The notes under the pieces were generated by a model. The model did not search any database, was not told the origin of the DNA, and saw nothing but the letters and a program-made list of their open reading frames with translations. 64,000 bases of DNA, taken from the NCBI GenBank assembly GCA_041690535.1, contig JAWLHA010000020.1, positions 3,435 through 67,434 of the forward strand, in the 5' to 3' direction. Each line of letters opens with the position of its first letter. Within the stretch, counting starts at the first letter, position 1. The position numbers and the translations under genes were made by a program. Of this stretch, positions 43,211 through 51,370 are shown one piece after another. Origin of the DNA: JAWLHA01 sp041690535 (GTDB taxonomy: Bacteria; Pseudomonadota; Gammaproteobacteria; Thiohalomonadales; Thiohalomonadaceae).

Positions 43211-43861
43211 ATGAACGAGAAAAATCAGCGCCGGACCCGAATCAAGATCTGCGGCATTACCCGCCCGGAAGATGGCGTGGCGGCGGCCCGTTGCGGGGCC
43301 GATGCCATCGGCTTGGTGTTTTATGAACGCAGCCCCCGGGCAGTGAGCATCGTCCAAGCGAGGGCGGTGGTTGTGGCCCTGCCCCCCTTTGTGACGGTGG
43401 TCGGGCTGTTCGTCAACGCCCCCGCCGAGCAGGTAGAGAGGGTGCTCGAGGCGGTGCCGCTGGATGTGCTTCAGTTCCACGGGGACGAACCGGCCGCGGC
43501 CTGTGAGCGCCACCGGCGGCCCTATGTCAAGGCCATCCGCATGCGCGAGGGCATCGATCTGAGAACGGTGTCACAGACGTATCGCACTGCGGCCGGCCTG
43601 TTGCTCGACAGCTATCAGGCAGGCGTGCCCGGGGGAACCGGCCTCGCCTTCGACTGGCGCCTCATCCCGAGCGATCTGCCCATCCCAGTCGTGCTCGCGG
43701 GCGGTCTGGACGAGCACAACGTCGGGCGCGCCATCGCCGAGGCCCGTCCCTATGCCGTGGACACGAGCAGCGGCGTGGAACTGGAGAAGGGAATCAAGGA
43801 TCCCGCGCGGATAGCGGGCTTCGTCCACGCAGTGGGCGCGGCGGACAGGCTGGTGAAATGA
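43211..43861 (+). CDS. trpF: Phosphoribosylanthranilate isomerase
   Basis: Catalyses the Amadori rearrangement of phosphoribosylanthranilate in tryptophan synthesis; 216 residues, TIM barrel. The catalytic cysteine is in RIKICGITRPED near the N-terminus, and the catalytic aspartate and phosphate-binding residues are in AVDTSSGVE near the C-terminus. The ATG at 43211 gives the normal N-terminus; an in-frame extension would run back into truA. trpB follows after 21 bases. Confidence 0.97.
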   Translation: MNEKNQRRTRIKICGITRPEDGVAAARCGADAIGLVFYERSPRAVSIVQARAVVVALPPFVTVVGLFVNAPAEQVERVLEAVPLDVLQFHGDEPAAACERHRRPYVKAIRMREGIDLRTVSQTYRTAAGLLLDSYQAGVPGGTGLAFDWRLIPSDLPIPVVLAGGLDEHNVGRAIAEARPYAVDTSSGVELEKGIKDPARIAGFVHAVGAADRLVK

Positions 43862-43882
43862 ATTGCGAGGAAGAACCCCTGC

Positions 43883-45106
43883 ATGCAAGAGAATGAGAAG
43901 CGCTACGAGGACCTGATGGCACTCCCAGACGAACGGGGGCACTTCGGTCCATACGGTGGAGTGTTCGTCGCCGAGACCCTCATAGAGCCCCTTGAGGAGC
44001 TACGCCAGGCGTACGAGCAGTACCGCAGGGATCCGGCCTTTCAGGCCGAACTGGACGATGACCTGCGGCAGTTCGTCGGTCGCCCCTCGCCGCTGTACTA
44101 CGCGCGCCGCTGGAGCGAGAAGTTCGGGGGGGCGCGTATCTACCTGAAGCGCGAGGACCTCAACCACACCGGTGCCCACAAGGTGAACAACACCATTGGC
44201 CAGGGACTCCTGGCCCGGCGCATGGGCAAGACCCGCATCATCGCCGAGACCGGTGCGGGGCAGCACGGGGTGGCTACCGCCACCGTTGCCGCACGCCTTG
44301 GGCTCAAGTGTGTCATCTACATGGGGGCGGAGGATATCCGTCGTCAGGCCATCAATGTCTATCGCATGCGGCTGCTGGGTGCCGAGGTGGTGCCGGTGGA
44401 GTCGGGTTCCAAAACCTTGAAGGATGCCTTGAACGAGGCGATGCGGGATTGGGTCACCAACGTGGATGACACCTTCTACATCATCGGCACGGTGGCCGGT
44501 CCTCACCCCTATCCGGCCATGGTGCGGGATTTTCAGGCCATCATCGGCCGCGAGGCGCGGGAGCAGATCCTGGCCCAGGAAGGCCGGCTGCCCGATGCGC
44601 TGGTGGCGGCTGTGGGGGGCGGTTCCAATGCCATGGGGCTGTTCTATCCCTTCCTCGGTGACACCGCGGTAGCGATGTATGGCGTGGAGGCCGCCGGGGA
44701 CGGCATCGAGACCGGCCGGCACTCGGCCCCCCTCTGCGCCGGCCGTCCGGGGGTATTGCACGGCAACCGCACCTACCTCATGGAAGACGACGACGGACAG
44801 ATCATCGAGACCCACTCCATCTCTGCCGGTTTGGACTACCCCGGAGTCGGCCCGGAGCATGCCTGGCTGAAGGATCGCGGGCGTGCCAACTACGTCTCCA
44901 TCACCGACAGCGAGGCCTTGGCGGCCTTCCACGACCTCACCCGGACCGAGGGCATCATGCCGGCCCTGGAGTCGAGTCATGCGCTGGCCTATGCCATGAA
45001 GCTGGCGCCTACCATGACGACGGATCAGATTTTGGTGGTCAATCTCTCCGGGCGGGGAGACAAGGACATCCATACCGTCGCCGCGTTGGAGGGAATCAAG
45101 GTATGA
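43883..45106 (+). CDS. trpB: Tryptophan synthase beta chain
   Basis: PLP enzyme joining indole and serine to tryptophan; 407 residues. The PLP lysine is K100 in HTGAHKVNN, with the cofactor phosphate loop GGGSNAMG near 234-241. ETGAGQHGVA and NLSGRGDKD are further family signatures. The start gives a 20-residue N-terminal lead before FGPYGGVFV. The stop overlaps the trpA start by four bases (ATGA), matching the tight alpha-beta coupling of the enzyme. Confidence 0.98.
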   Translation: MQENEKRYEDLMALPDERGHFGPYGGVFVAETLIEPLEELRQAYEQYRRDPAFQAELDDDLRQFVGRPSPLYYARRWSEKFGGARIYLKREDLNHTGAHKVNNTIGQGLLARRMGKTRIIAETGAGQHGVATATVAARLGLKCVIYMGAEDIRRQAINVYRMRLLGAEVVPVESGSKTLKDALNEAMRDWVTNVDDTFYIIGTVAGPHPYPAMVRDFQAIIGREAREQILAQEGRLPDALVAAVGGGSNAMGLFYPFLGDTAVAMYGVEAAGDGIETGRHSAPLCAGRPGVLHGNRTYLMEDDDGQIIETHSISAGLDYPGVGPEHAWLKDRGRANYVSITDSEALAAFHDLTRTEGIMPALESSHALAYAMKLAPTMTTDQILVVNLSGRGDKDIHTVAALEGIKV

Positions 45107-45912
45107 GTCGCATCGAGAACCGTTTCAAGGCCCTCAAGGCAGCCGGCCGCAAGGCACTGATCCCCTTTGTGACCGCCGGCGACCCCAATCCCCAGGTGAC
45201 GGTGCCATTGATGCATGCGCTGGTGAAGGCGGGGGCGGACATCATCGAGTTGGGGGTCCCGTTCTCCGATCCGATGGCCGATGGCCCCGTGATCCAGCAC
45301 GCCAGTGAACGGGCCTTGCTCCACCATGTGAGCCTGCGCGGGGTGCTGGAGATGGTGCGGGCCTTCCGCACCGAGAACCAGGAGACTCCGGTGGTGCTCA
45401 TGGGATACCTGAACCCCATCGAGCGCATGGGCTATGCGGAATTCGCCGCTGCCGCCGACGCGGCGGGCGTCGATGGGGTGTTGACCGTCGACCTGCCGCC
45501 GGAGGAGGGGAGCGAATTTTTCACCGCCATCAAGAGTCGCGGCATCGATCCCATCTTCCTCCTCTCGCCCACCACCACGCCGGAGCGGATGGGGCGCATC
45601 TGCAGCGAAGCCAGCGGTTTCGTCTACTACGTCTCGGTCAAGGGGATCACCGGCGCGGCTCACCTGGATACCGTAGAGGTGCAAGAGCGTCTGGCGATGA
45701 TCCGCACCAAGACCTCCCTGCCCGTGGGTGTCGGTTTCGGCATTCGGGATGCCCAATCGGCGGCGCAGGTGGGCGAGTTTGCCGATGCCGTGGTCGTCGG
45801 CAGCGCCGTCGTTAAGCGGATCGAGTCCCTTCAGAGCACCCCCGAACAGATCCCCGAAAGCGTGGGGGCGTTTATCAGCGAACTGCGCCAGGCGCTCGAT
45901 GGCGCTGCCTGA
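45103..45912 (+). CDS. trpA: Tryptophan synthase alpha chain
   Basis: Cleaves indole-3-glycerol phosphate and passes indole through a tunnel to TrpB. The 269-residue TIM barrel keeps catalytic E49 and D60 in IIELGVPFSDPMADGPVIQ, at the same numbering as the Salmonella enzyme. FVTAGDP, VTG-type KGITGA and VGFGIRD phosphate-site phrases are present. It overlaps trpB; accD follows 37 bases later. Confidence 0.98.
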   Translation: MSRIENRFKALKAAGRKALIPFVTAGDPNPQVTVPLMHALVKAGADIIELGVPFSDPMADGPVIQHASERALLHHVSLRGVLEMVRAFRTENQETPVVLMGYLNPIERMGYAEFAAAADAAGVDGVLTVDLPPEEGSEFFTAIKSRGIDPIFLLSPTTTPERMGRICSEASGFVYYVSVKGITGAAHLDTVEVQERLAMIRTKTSLPVGVGFGIRDAQSAAQVGEFADAVVVGSAVVKRIESLQSTPEQIPESVGAFISELRQALDGAA

Positions 45913-45949
45913 TTTCGTTTTGGGCGAGTTTACTTAAGGAATTGTCTCC

Positions 45950-46822
45950 ATGAGTTGGTTGAAAAAACTCTTGCCCTCGAAGATCCGCACCGAGGGCGGC
46001 AGCAAGAAGACGGTCCCCGAGGGGTTGTGGGCGAAGTGCCAGGGCTGCAATGCGGTGCTCTACCGGGCCGAGCTCGAGCGGCATCAGGAAGTGTGCCCCA
46101 AGTGCGGCTATCACATGCGTATCCGGGCCCGCCGTCGATTGAACGCCCTGCTGGACCCGGAACCCCGGGTCGAGATCGGTGGAAACCTCCAGCCGGTGGA
46201 CGCACTGAAGTTCCGGGACAGCAAGAAATACAAGGATCGGATCGTTCAGGCGCAAAAGGCGACCGATGAGAGCGATGCCCTGGTGGTGATGATGGGCCAG
46301 GTGCAGGGGGTCCCGCTGGTGGCGGCCGCCTTCGAGTTCACCTTCATGGGTGGCTCCATGGGCTCGGTGGTGGGCGAGCGTTTCGTGCGGGCGGTGAACA
46401 CCGCCATCGACAATGGCATCCCGCTGGTGTGTTTCTCCGCCTCCGGCGGGGCGCGCATGCAGGAGGCGCTGTTCTCCCTCATGCAGATGTCCAAGACCTC
46501 GGCGGCGTTGGCCCGGCTGAGCCGCAAGGGGATCCCTTTTGTCTCCGTGCTCACCGATCCCACCATGGGCGGCGTTTCTGCCAGCCTCGCCATGCTCGGT
46601 GATGTGAACATGGCCGAACCCAACGCCCTGATCGGGTTTGCCGGTCCCCGCGTGATCGAGCAGACGGTGCGTGAAACCCTGCCCGAGGGCTTTCAGCGCT
46701 CGGAATTCCTGCTGGAGCACGGTGCCATCGACATGATCGTCGACCGGCGCGAGATGCGGAACAAGTTGGCCAGCCTCCTGACCATTCTCACCCATCAGCC
46801 AGCTCCGGCGAAGGCTGGCTGA
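45950..46822 (+). CDS. accD: Acetyl-CoA carboxylase carboxyltransferase subunit beta
   Basis: With AccA it transfers carboxyl from biotin to acetyl-CoA, forming malonyl-CoA for fatty-acid synthesis. The 290-residue protein has the N-terminal zinc ribbon C30, C33, C49 and C52 (CQGC and CPKC), and the crotonase-like core with FSASGGARMQEALFSLMQM and SVLTDPTMGGVSASLA. folC starts 22 bases after the stop, an order conserved in E. coli and Pseudomonas. Confidence 0.98.
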   Translation: MSWLKKLLPSKIRTEGGSKKTVPEGLWAKCQGCNAVLYRAELERHQEVCPKCGYHMRIRARRRLNALLDPEPRVEIGGNLQPVDALKFRDSKKYKDRIVQAQKATDESDALVVMMGQVQGVPLVAAAFEFTFMGGSMGSVVGERFVRAVNTAIDNGIPLVCFSASGGARMQEALFSLMQMSKTSAALARLSRKGIPFVSVLTDPTMGGVSASLAMLGDVNMAEPNALIGFAGPRVIEQTVRETLPEGFQRSEFLLEHGAIDMIVDRREMRNKLASLLTILTHQPAPAKAG

Positions 46823-46844
46823 GGCCGCAGGGTGCGGCGCGTCC

Positions 46845-48104
46845 ATGCGTTTTGACAGCCTCGAGCAGTGGCTTGCGTGGCAGGAGACGCTTCACCCCAG
46901 CAGCATCGAGCTGGGGCTGGAGCGGCCGGGCCAGGTGCTCCGGGCCATGGGACTGGAGCGGCCGGGTTATGTGGTGATCACGGTTGCCGGGACCAATGGC
47001 AAGGGGTCCAGCGTTACCTATCTTGACGCGATTCTGCGTGCTGGTGGATATCGGGTCGGCTGCTACACCTCGCCGCACCTGCTGCGGTACAACGAACGGG
47101 TTCGGATCGACGGGAGGGAGATGGACGATGCGGCTCTGTGTGAGGCCTTCGAGCGCATCGACCAGGCCCGCGGTACCACCTCCCTGACTTATTTCGAATT
47201 CGGCACCTTGGCGGCCTTCGACCTCTTCGCCCGAGCCGAAGTGGACGTGGCGGTACTCGAAGTGGGCATGGGTGGGCGACTCGACGCGGTCAACCTGCTT
47301 GACCCCGATTGCGCCTTGATCACGGCCGTGGATGTGGACCATGTCGCCTGGCTGGGACCGGATCGCGACAGCATCGGCCGGGAAAAGGCGGGGATCCTGC
47401 GGTCGGGGCGCCCGGCGGTCTGCAGTGACACCGCGCCGCCTGAGAGCATCGGGGCGGAGGCTCTGCGGCTGGGTGCGCCGCTGCATCGGCTGGGGGAGGC
47501 GTTCGGCTTTACCCAGCAAGGCGAGCGGTGGAGCTGGTGGGGGCCTGACGGTGCCGAGCGGCAGAATCTGCCCCTGCCCGCCCTCGAGGGGGCGGCGCAG
47601 CTTCAGAACGCCTCCGGGGCTCTGATGGTGCTGGAGGCGTTGCGGGTACCTCTTCCCGTAACCGATGAACACCTCTGCCAGGGGCTCCTTGGCGCGGCGC
47701 TTCCCGGCCGGTTTCAACGCCTACCGGGCTTGCCCCTTCAGGTGGTCGATGTGGCCCACAACCCACAGTCCGCCCGGGAGTTGGCGCGAAATCTCGCCGC
47801 ACTGGGGGGACGGGGAAGGGTGTACGCCGTTGCCGCCATGCTTGGCGACAAGGATATCGAAGCCACCCTCGCCCCGCTGGCGGGTGTCGTGGACACCTGG
47901 TTCGTGGCGTCCCTCCATGTCCCTCGGGGAGCCGACGCGGCACGTCTTGCAGCGGTGCTCCAGGGGGTGGGGATCGAGGCAAGGGATTTCGAGAGTGTGG
48001 CGGAGGCCCGTTCGGCGGCGCTTGCAGAGGCCGGCGATGAGGATTGCGTCGTGGTATTCGGTTCCTTCTACACCGTGGCAGAGGCCCTTCAAGCCGCCTT
48101 ATAA
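46845..48104 (+). CDS. folC: Bifunctional folylpolyglutamate/dihydrofolate synthase
   Basis: Adds glutamate to dihydropteroate and to folates; 419 residues, Mur-ligase fold. The ATP site is VAGTNGKGSS (near 47-56), followed by YTSPHLLRYNERVRI. LEVGMGGRLDAVN and DVAHNPQSAREL are the substrate-site signatures. The start gives MRFDSLEQWLAWQE, typical of the family. It is followed by dedD with a short gap. Confidence 0.96.
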   Translation: MRFDSLEQWLAWQETLHPSSIELGLERPGQVLRAMGLERPGYVVITVAGTNGKGSSVTYLDAILRAGGYRVGCYTSPHLLRYNERVRIDGREMDDAALCEAFERIDQARGTTSLTYFEFGTLAAFDLFARAEVDVAVLEVGMGGRLDAVNLLDPDCALITAVDVDHVAWLGPDRDSIGREKAGILRSGRPAVCSDTAPPESIGAEALRLGAPLHRLGEAFGFTQQGERWSWWGPDGAERQNLPLPALEGAAQLQNASGALMVLEALRVPLPVTDEHLCQGLLGAALPGRFQRLPGLPLQVVDVAHNPQSARELARNLAALGGRGRVYAVAAMLGDKDIEATLAPLAGVVDTWFVASLHVPRGADAARLAAVLQGVGIEARDFESVAEARSAALAEAGDEDCVVVFGSFYTVAEALQAAL

Positions 48105-48199
48105 TCGGCTGGCCTCACATCAGGTTTCGCCCCTTTTCCCGCCGTTTTGGGGTCAGGGCGACAGTGCTCAATTCGACTCGGTTGTACTTGGGGGAGGCC

Positions 48200-48754
48200 T
48201 TGAACGAACAGCTCAAGCAGCGGCTGGTGGGGGCGGTGGTTCTCATCTCGCTGGCGGTGATCTTCATTCCCATGCTGCTCGAAGGGGATCGGCCGGCCCA
48301 GGAGCAGTGGGGCAGCGCCGTTCCTCCCCGACCGGAGATGCGCTTCGAGCCCTTGGAGATCCCCCTGCGGACCCCTGTGGCCCCGGAACCGGCAGCCGTA
48401 TCGGTCATCGAGACGCCCCGTCCCGAGCACATTCCGGACCCTGCTGAACTGCCCAAGCCGGTGCAAGAGACCGCGCAAGAGACGGTGCAACCCGCCAACC
48501 CGGGGGAGAGCAGGCCAGGCCCCCATGCCTGGGTGATTCAGGTTGGCAGTTTTTCCAATTCCGCCAACGCGTTACTGTTGCGGGATCGGCTGCGCAAGAA
48601 GGGGTTTGCGGCCTTCGTTCAGGAGACCAAGGGCGAGCCCACGGTCTACCGCGTGAAGGTCGGGCCGGAGTTGCAGCGGGAGGCCGCCGAAAAGCTCAAA
48701 GGGGAACTAATGGCGAAGCTGCAGCTGAGTGCCATCGTGGTGCAGCATCCTTAA
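48200..48754 (+). CDS. dedD: DedD, SPOR-domain cell-division protein
   Basis: Inner-membrane septation protein of 184 residues with a short cytoplasmic start (MNEQLKQRLVGAVV), one membrane span (about 9-27), a proline-rich linker and a C-terminal SPOR domain (about 108-184, WVIQVGSFSNSANALLLRDR) that binds denuded septal peptidoglycan. The start is TTG at 48200, chosen because it gives the standard DedD N-terminus and has GGGGGAGG just upstream; no ATG or GTG fits. The folC-dedD-cvpA-purF order is conserved, but an RptA element now separates dedD and cvpA. Confidence 0.9.
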   Translation: MNEQLKQRLVGAVVLISLAVIFIPMLLEGDRPAQEQWGSAVPPRPEMRFEPLEIPLRTPVAPEPAAVSVIETPRPEHIPDPAELPKPVQETAQETVQPANPGESRPGPHAWVIQVGSFSNSANALLLRDRLRKKGFAAFVQETKGEPTVYRVKVGPELQREAAEKLKGELMAKLQLSAIVVQHP

Positions 48755-48761
48755 TGCGCAC

Positions 48762-48927
48762 ACAAGTGAACGCATACTTGCGTCACGGCTGTGCTGTGAG
48801 CGATGTAAGTCCTTGAAAGCAGGTCGTCGGCCGCATGGACGCGGCTGTCGAGCGTACATGGACGTATTGATAGCGTACCTGTTTTCAAGGACTTACATCG
48901 CTCTTGGGTAAATATGCGTTCACCCTG
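48762..48927. mobile_element. RptA copy 3: about 166 bp, core inverted relative to other copies
   Basis: Left end ACAAGTGAACGCATACTTG (decayed CAGGGT end, from 48762) and right end ATGCGTTCACCCTG (ends 48927). Shoulders are GTCACGGCTGTGCTGTGAG on the left and CTCTTGGGTAAA on the right. The inner arms GCGATGTAAGTCCTTGAAAG (48800-48819) and TTTTCAAGGACTTACATCG (48882-48900) are intact. The core between them runs CGTCGGCCGCATGG to AGCGTACCTG, the reverse of its direction in copies 2, 6 and 7 when the shoulders are aligned. No flanking duplication could be seen. Confidence 0.85.
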
Positions 48928-49013
48928 GATGGGCACGCGAGCGGCTTTCGTGGTTTCGGCCTCTCTGATACACTCGCCGGTTTTTACGCGGTGGGCTGGC
49001 GTTCTCTTCGGGC

Positions 49014-49505
49014 ATGAACTGGATTGACTACACCATCCTTGCGATCATTGGTATTTCGGTCGGCATCAGCCTGTTCCGCGGCTTCACCCGCGAGGCCATC
49101 TCCCTGGCCGGTTGGATTATCGCGTTCTGGGTCGCCTACAGTTTTGCCGGGGATCTCCAAATCCTTCTCGAATCAAAGATCTCAGTGCCTTCGCTCAGGC
49201 TGCTGGTGGCGTTTGCCATCCTGTTTCTGGCCACCCTTCTGCTCGCCGCACTGGTCAATTACCTGGCGGTCCAACTCATCAAGAAAACCGGGTTGAGCGG
49301 GACGGACCGGATGATTGGTATCTTTTTCGGCACTGCCCGTGGCTGCTTCGTGGTGGCGGTGCTGGTCCTGGTGGCCGGTATGACGCCGATGCCTCAGGAT
49401 GCATGGTGGCGCCAGTCGCTGCTATTGCACTATTTCGTGGACATGGCGGTATGGTTCCGCCAGTTTCTTCCACCGGAGATTGCAGGAAGCATCCACTATG
49501 GCTGA
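49014..49505 (+). CDS. cvpA: CvpA family membrane protein
   Basis: Small inner-membrane protein of 163 residues with four hydrophobic segments (about 3-22, 28-48, 60-85 and 98-122), named for colicin V production in E. coli and linked to envelope integrity. The N-terminus NWIDYTILAIIGISVGISLFRGF is typical. It precedes purF by 58 bases, as in E. coli and Pseudomonas; the pairing is conserved although the functional link is unclear. Confidence 0.93.
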   Translation: MNWIDYTILAIIGISVGISLFRGFTREAISLAGWIIAFWVAYSFAGDLQILLESKISVPSLRLLVAFAILFLATLLLAALVNYLAVQLIKKTGLSGTDRMIGIFFGTARGCFVVAVLVLVAGMTPMPQDAWWRQSLLLHYFVDMAVWFRQFLPPEIAGSIHYG

Positions 49506-49563
49506 CCTTCTGAACTGTTGGTGCGAATAGGCCAACCTGAACCGTCCGAGGAAACTACGACAG

Positions 49564-51078
49564 ATGTGCGGGATCATTGGGATCGTTGGCAAAGGCCCGG
49601 TCAATCAGGCGCTCTATGATGGGCTGACGGTGCTGCAGCATCGTGGCCAGGACGCGGCGGGGATCATGACCTGTGATGCAGGCCGGTTCCACTTGCGCAA
49701 GGACAATGGACTTGTTCGGGATGTGTTCCAGCAGCGCCACATGCTGCGCCTGGCCGGGAACATGGGCATCGGTCATGTCCGTTATCCCACCGCCGGGTGC
49801 TCCAGTTCCGCCGAGTCGCAGCCGTTCTATGTGAACTCGCCTTACGGTATCGCCCTGGCGCACAACGGGAATCTCACCAATGCAGTCTCCCTCAAGGAGG
49901 ATCTGTTCAGGGAGGACCTGCGCCATATCAATACCAACTCCGATTCGGAGATCCTGCTTAACGTCTTCGCCCATGAGTTGCAGCGGCAGGGGAAGCTGCG
50001 CGTTGATCAGAACGATGTATTCGAGGCCGTCACCCGGGTTCATCAACGCTGCCGGGGGGCCTATGCGGCGGTGGCGCTGATCATGGGGTACGGCATTGTG
50101 GCCTTCCGCGACCCCTTCGGTATCCGGCCCCTCACCATCGGCCGGCGGGAGACCGAGGCGGGCGTGGAGTACATGGTGGCCTCGGAGACGGTGGCAGTGG
50201 ATGGCCTCGGTTTCGAGCGGATGCGCGATCTGGAGCCGGGGGAGGCGGTCTTTATCGACGAGCAGGGCAATTTCCACGCCCAGCAGTGTGCCGCGGCGCC
50301 GATGTATTCGCCTTGCATCTTCGAATACGTCTATTTCGCGCGGCCGGACTCCATTATCGATGGCATCTCGGTGTACAAGGCGCGCCTGCGCATGGGCGAG
50401 CGTCTTGCCAAGAAGATTCAGCGGGTCTTCCCCGATCACGACATCGATGTGATCATCCCCATTCCCGACACCAGTCGCACGTCGGCCCTGCAGCTTTCCT
50501 ACGAGCTGGGGGTGGTGTACCGCGAAGGGTTCATCAAGAACCGCTACATTGGGCGTACTTTCATCATGCCCGGGCAGAAGCAGCGCAAGAAGTCGGTGCG
50601 GCAGAAGCTCAACGCCATCGGCCTGGAGTTCAAGGGCAAGAATGTGCTGCTGGTGGACGACTCCATCGTTCGTGGGACCACCTCCAAGCAGATCATCCAG
50701 ATGGCGCGGGATGCCGGCGCCAATAAGGTCTACTTCGCCTCGGCGGCGCCGCCGGTCCGGTTCCCCAACGTCTACGGCATCGACATGCCCACCTCCTCGG
50801 AACTCATCGGCTTCGGCCGTGACGAGCAGGAGATCGCCAAGGCCATTGGTGCCGACTGGCTGGTGTATCAGGACCTGGACGACCTGGTGGAGGCGGTGCT
50901 GCACAAGCGGGGCAAGAAGGTGGAGCGGTTCGAGGCTTCGGTGTTCGATGGCGATTACGTGACTGGCGATGTCACTGCCGATTACCTCCAGCATTTGGAG
51001 TGTGCGCGCAGCGATGCGGCCAAGGAGGCGCGGGATCGGGAAGAGAGCGCGACCATCGATCTGCACAACGCAGTGTGA
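49564..51078 (+). CDS. purF: Amidophosphoribosyltransferase
   Basis: Commits PRPP to purine synthesis by forming phosphoribosylamine from glutamine; 504 residues. The Ntn-type nucleophile C2 directly follows the initiator Met (MCGIIGIVG), with the glutaminase site in GHVRYPTAG. The C-terminal phosphoribosyltransferase domain has the PRPP loop VLLVDDSIVRGTTS. The last of the cvpA-purF pair; downstream lie RptA copy 4 and the metZ riboswitch. Confidence 0.98.
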   Translation: MCGIIGIVGKGPVNQALYDGLTVLQHRGQDAAGIMTCDAGRFHLRKDNGLVRDVFQQRHMLRLAGNMGIGHVRYPTAGCSSSAESQPFYVNSPYGIALAHNGNLTNAVSLKEDLFREDLRHINTNSDSEILLNVFAHELQRQGKLRVDQNDVFEAVTRVHQRCRGAYAAVALIMGYGIVAFRDPFGIRPLTIGRRETEAGVEYMVASETVAVDGLGFERMRDLEPGEAVFIDEQGNFHAQQCAAAPMYSPCIFEYVYFARPDSIIDGISVYKARLRMGERLAKKIQRVFPDHDIDVIIPIPDTSRTSALQLSYELGVVYREGFIKNRYIGRTFIMPGQKQRKKSVRQKLNAIGLEFKGKNVLLVDDSIVRGTTSKQIIQMARDAGANKVYFASAAPPVRFPNVYGIDMPTSSELIGFGRDEQEIAKAIGADWLVYQDLDDLVEAVLHKRGKKVERFEASVFDGDYVTGDVTADYLQHLECARSDAAKEARDREESATIDLHNAV

Positions 51079-51105
51079 GGGTTTACCCTGGGCCAGAAAT
51101 GCTCC

Positions 51106-51179
51106 CAGGGTAAACGCATACTTACCCAAGGACTTACATCGCTCACAGCACGGCCTAACGTAAGTATGCGCTCGCCCTG
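51106..51179. mobile_element. RptA copy 4: 74-bp internal-deletion form with near-perfect 10-bp target duplication
   Basis: Ends CAGGGTAAACGCATACTTAC (51106-51125) and GTAAGTATGCGCTCGCCCTG (about 51160-51179). The CCCAAG shoulder is joined directly to GGACTTACATCGCTCACAGC, so the whole core and one inner arm are missing. Flanks are GAAATGCTCC (51096-51105) and GAAATGCCCC (51180-51189), a 10-bp duplication with one change. GTTTACCCTG at 51081-51090 is a stray outer-end fragment of the same family just upstream, in inverted orientation. Confidence 0.87.
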
Positions 51180-51192
51180 GAAATGCCCCGCG

Positions 51193-51221
51193 TTGACACA
51201 GCGGGGCAAATTCCCTACGCT
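51193..51221 (+). promoter_or_regulatory. Promoter of the metZ riboswitch transcript
   Basis: A perfect -35 TTGACA (51193-51198) and a weak -10 TACGCT (51216-51221) are 17 bases apart, so transcription would begin just before the riboswitch at about 51229-51233. The -35 box sits in the loop of a 7-bp hairpin GCCCCGC/GCGGGGC (51185-51191, 51201-51207), which may end purF transcription. Confidence 0.55.
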
Positions 51222-51232
51222 CGTCATTCATC

Positions 51233-51288
51233 CAGCGCCGATTTGAGCTCAGCTTGCGGGCGCTTTAGAAATACTGCTAAAGAGAGGT
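51233..51288 (+). promoter_or_regulatory. SAM-II riboswitch aptamer upstream of metZ
   Basis: The stretch follows the SAM-II (metA-type) layout. The P1 stem is AGCGCC (51234-51239) with GGCGCT (51259-51264). The conserved GATTTGA enters the loop, and after P1 an A-rich linker leads to GCTAAAG (51276-51282) and an AGAGG purine run. Order and spacing match the known SAM-II crystal-structure sequence as I recall it. SAM-II elements control metA and metZ, which fits the O-succinylhomoserine sulfhydrylase gene 83 bases downstream. Confidence 0.85.
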
Positions 51289-51290
51289 CA

Positions 51291-51324
51291 AACCTGCTTT
51301 AGCGTAAGCTGAGCGGGTTTTTTT
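51291..51324 (+). terminator. Intrinsic terminator of the SAM-II riboswitch
   Basis: AACCTGCT (51291-51298) pairs with AGCGGGTT (51312-51319, one G-T pair) and is followed by seven T residues. Part of its 3' side, CGTAAGCTGAGC (51303-51314), can instead pair over 12 bases with GCTCAGCTTGCG (51247-51258) inside the aptamer, which would abolish the terminator. The two structures are mutually exclusive. Confidence 0.8.
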
Positions 51325-51370
51325 GTGCCCGCGCCAAAAGCGCTTGGGCGTATGTAGAAGGGGCGATGCG

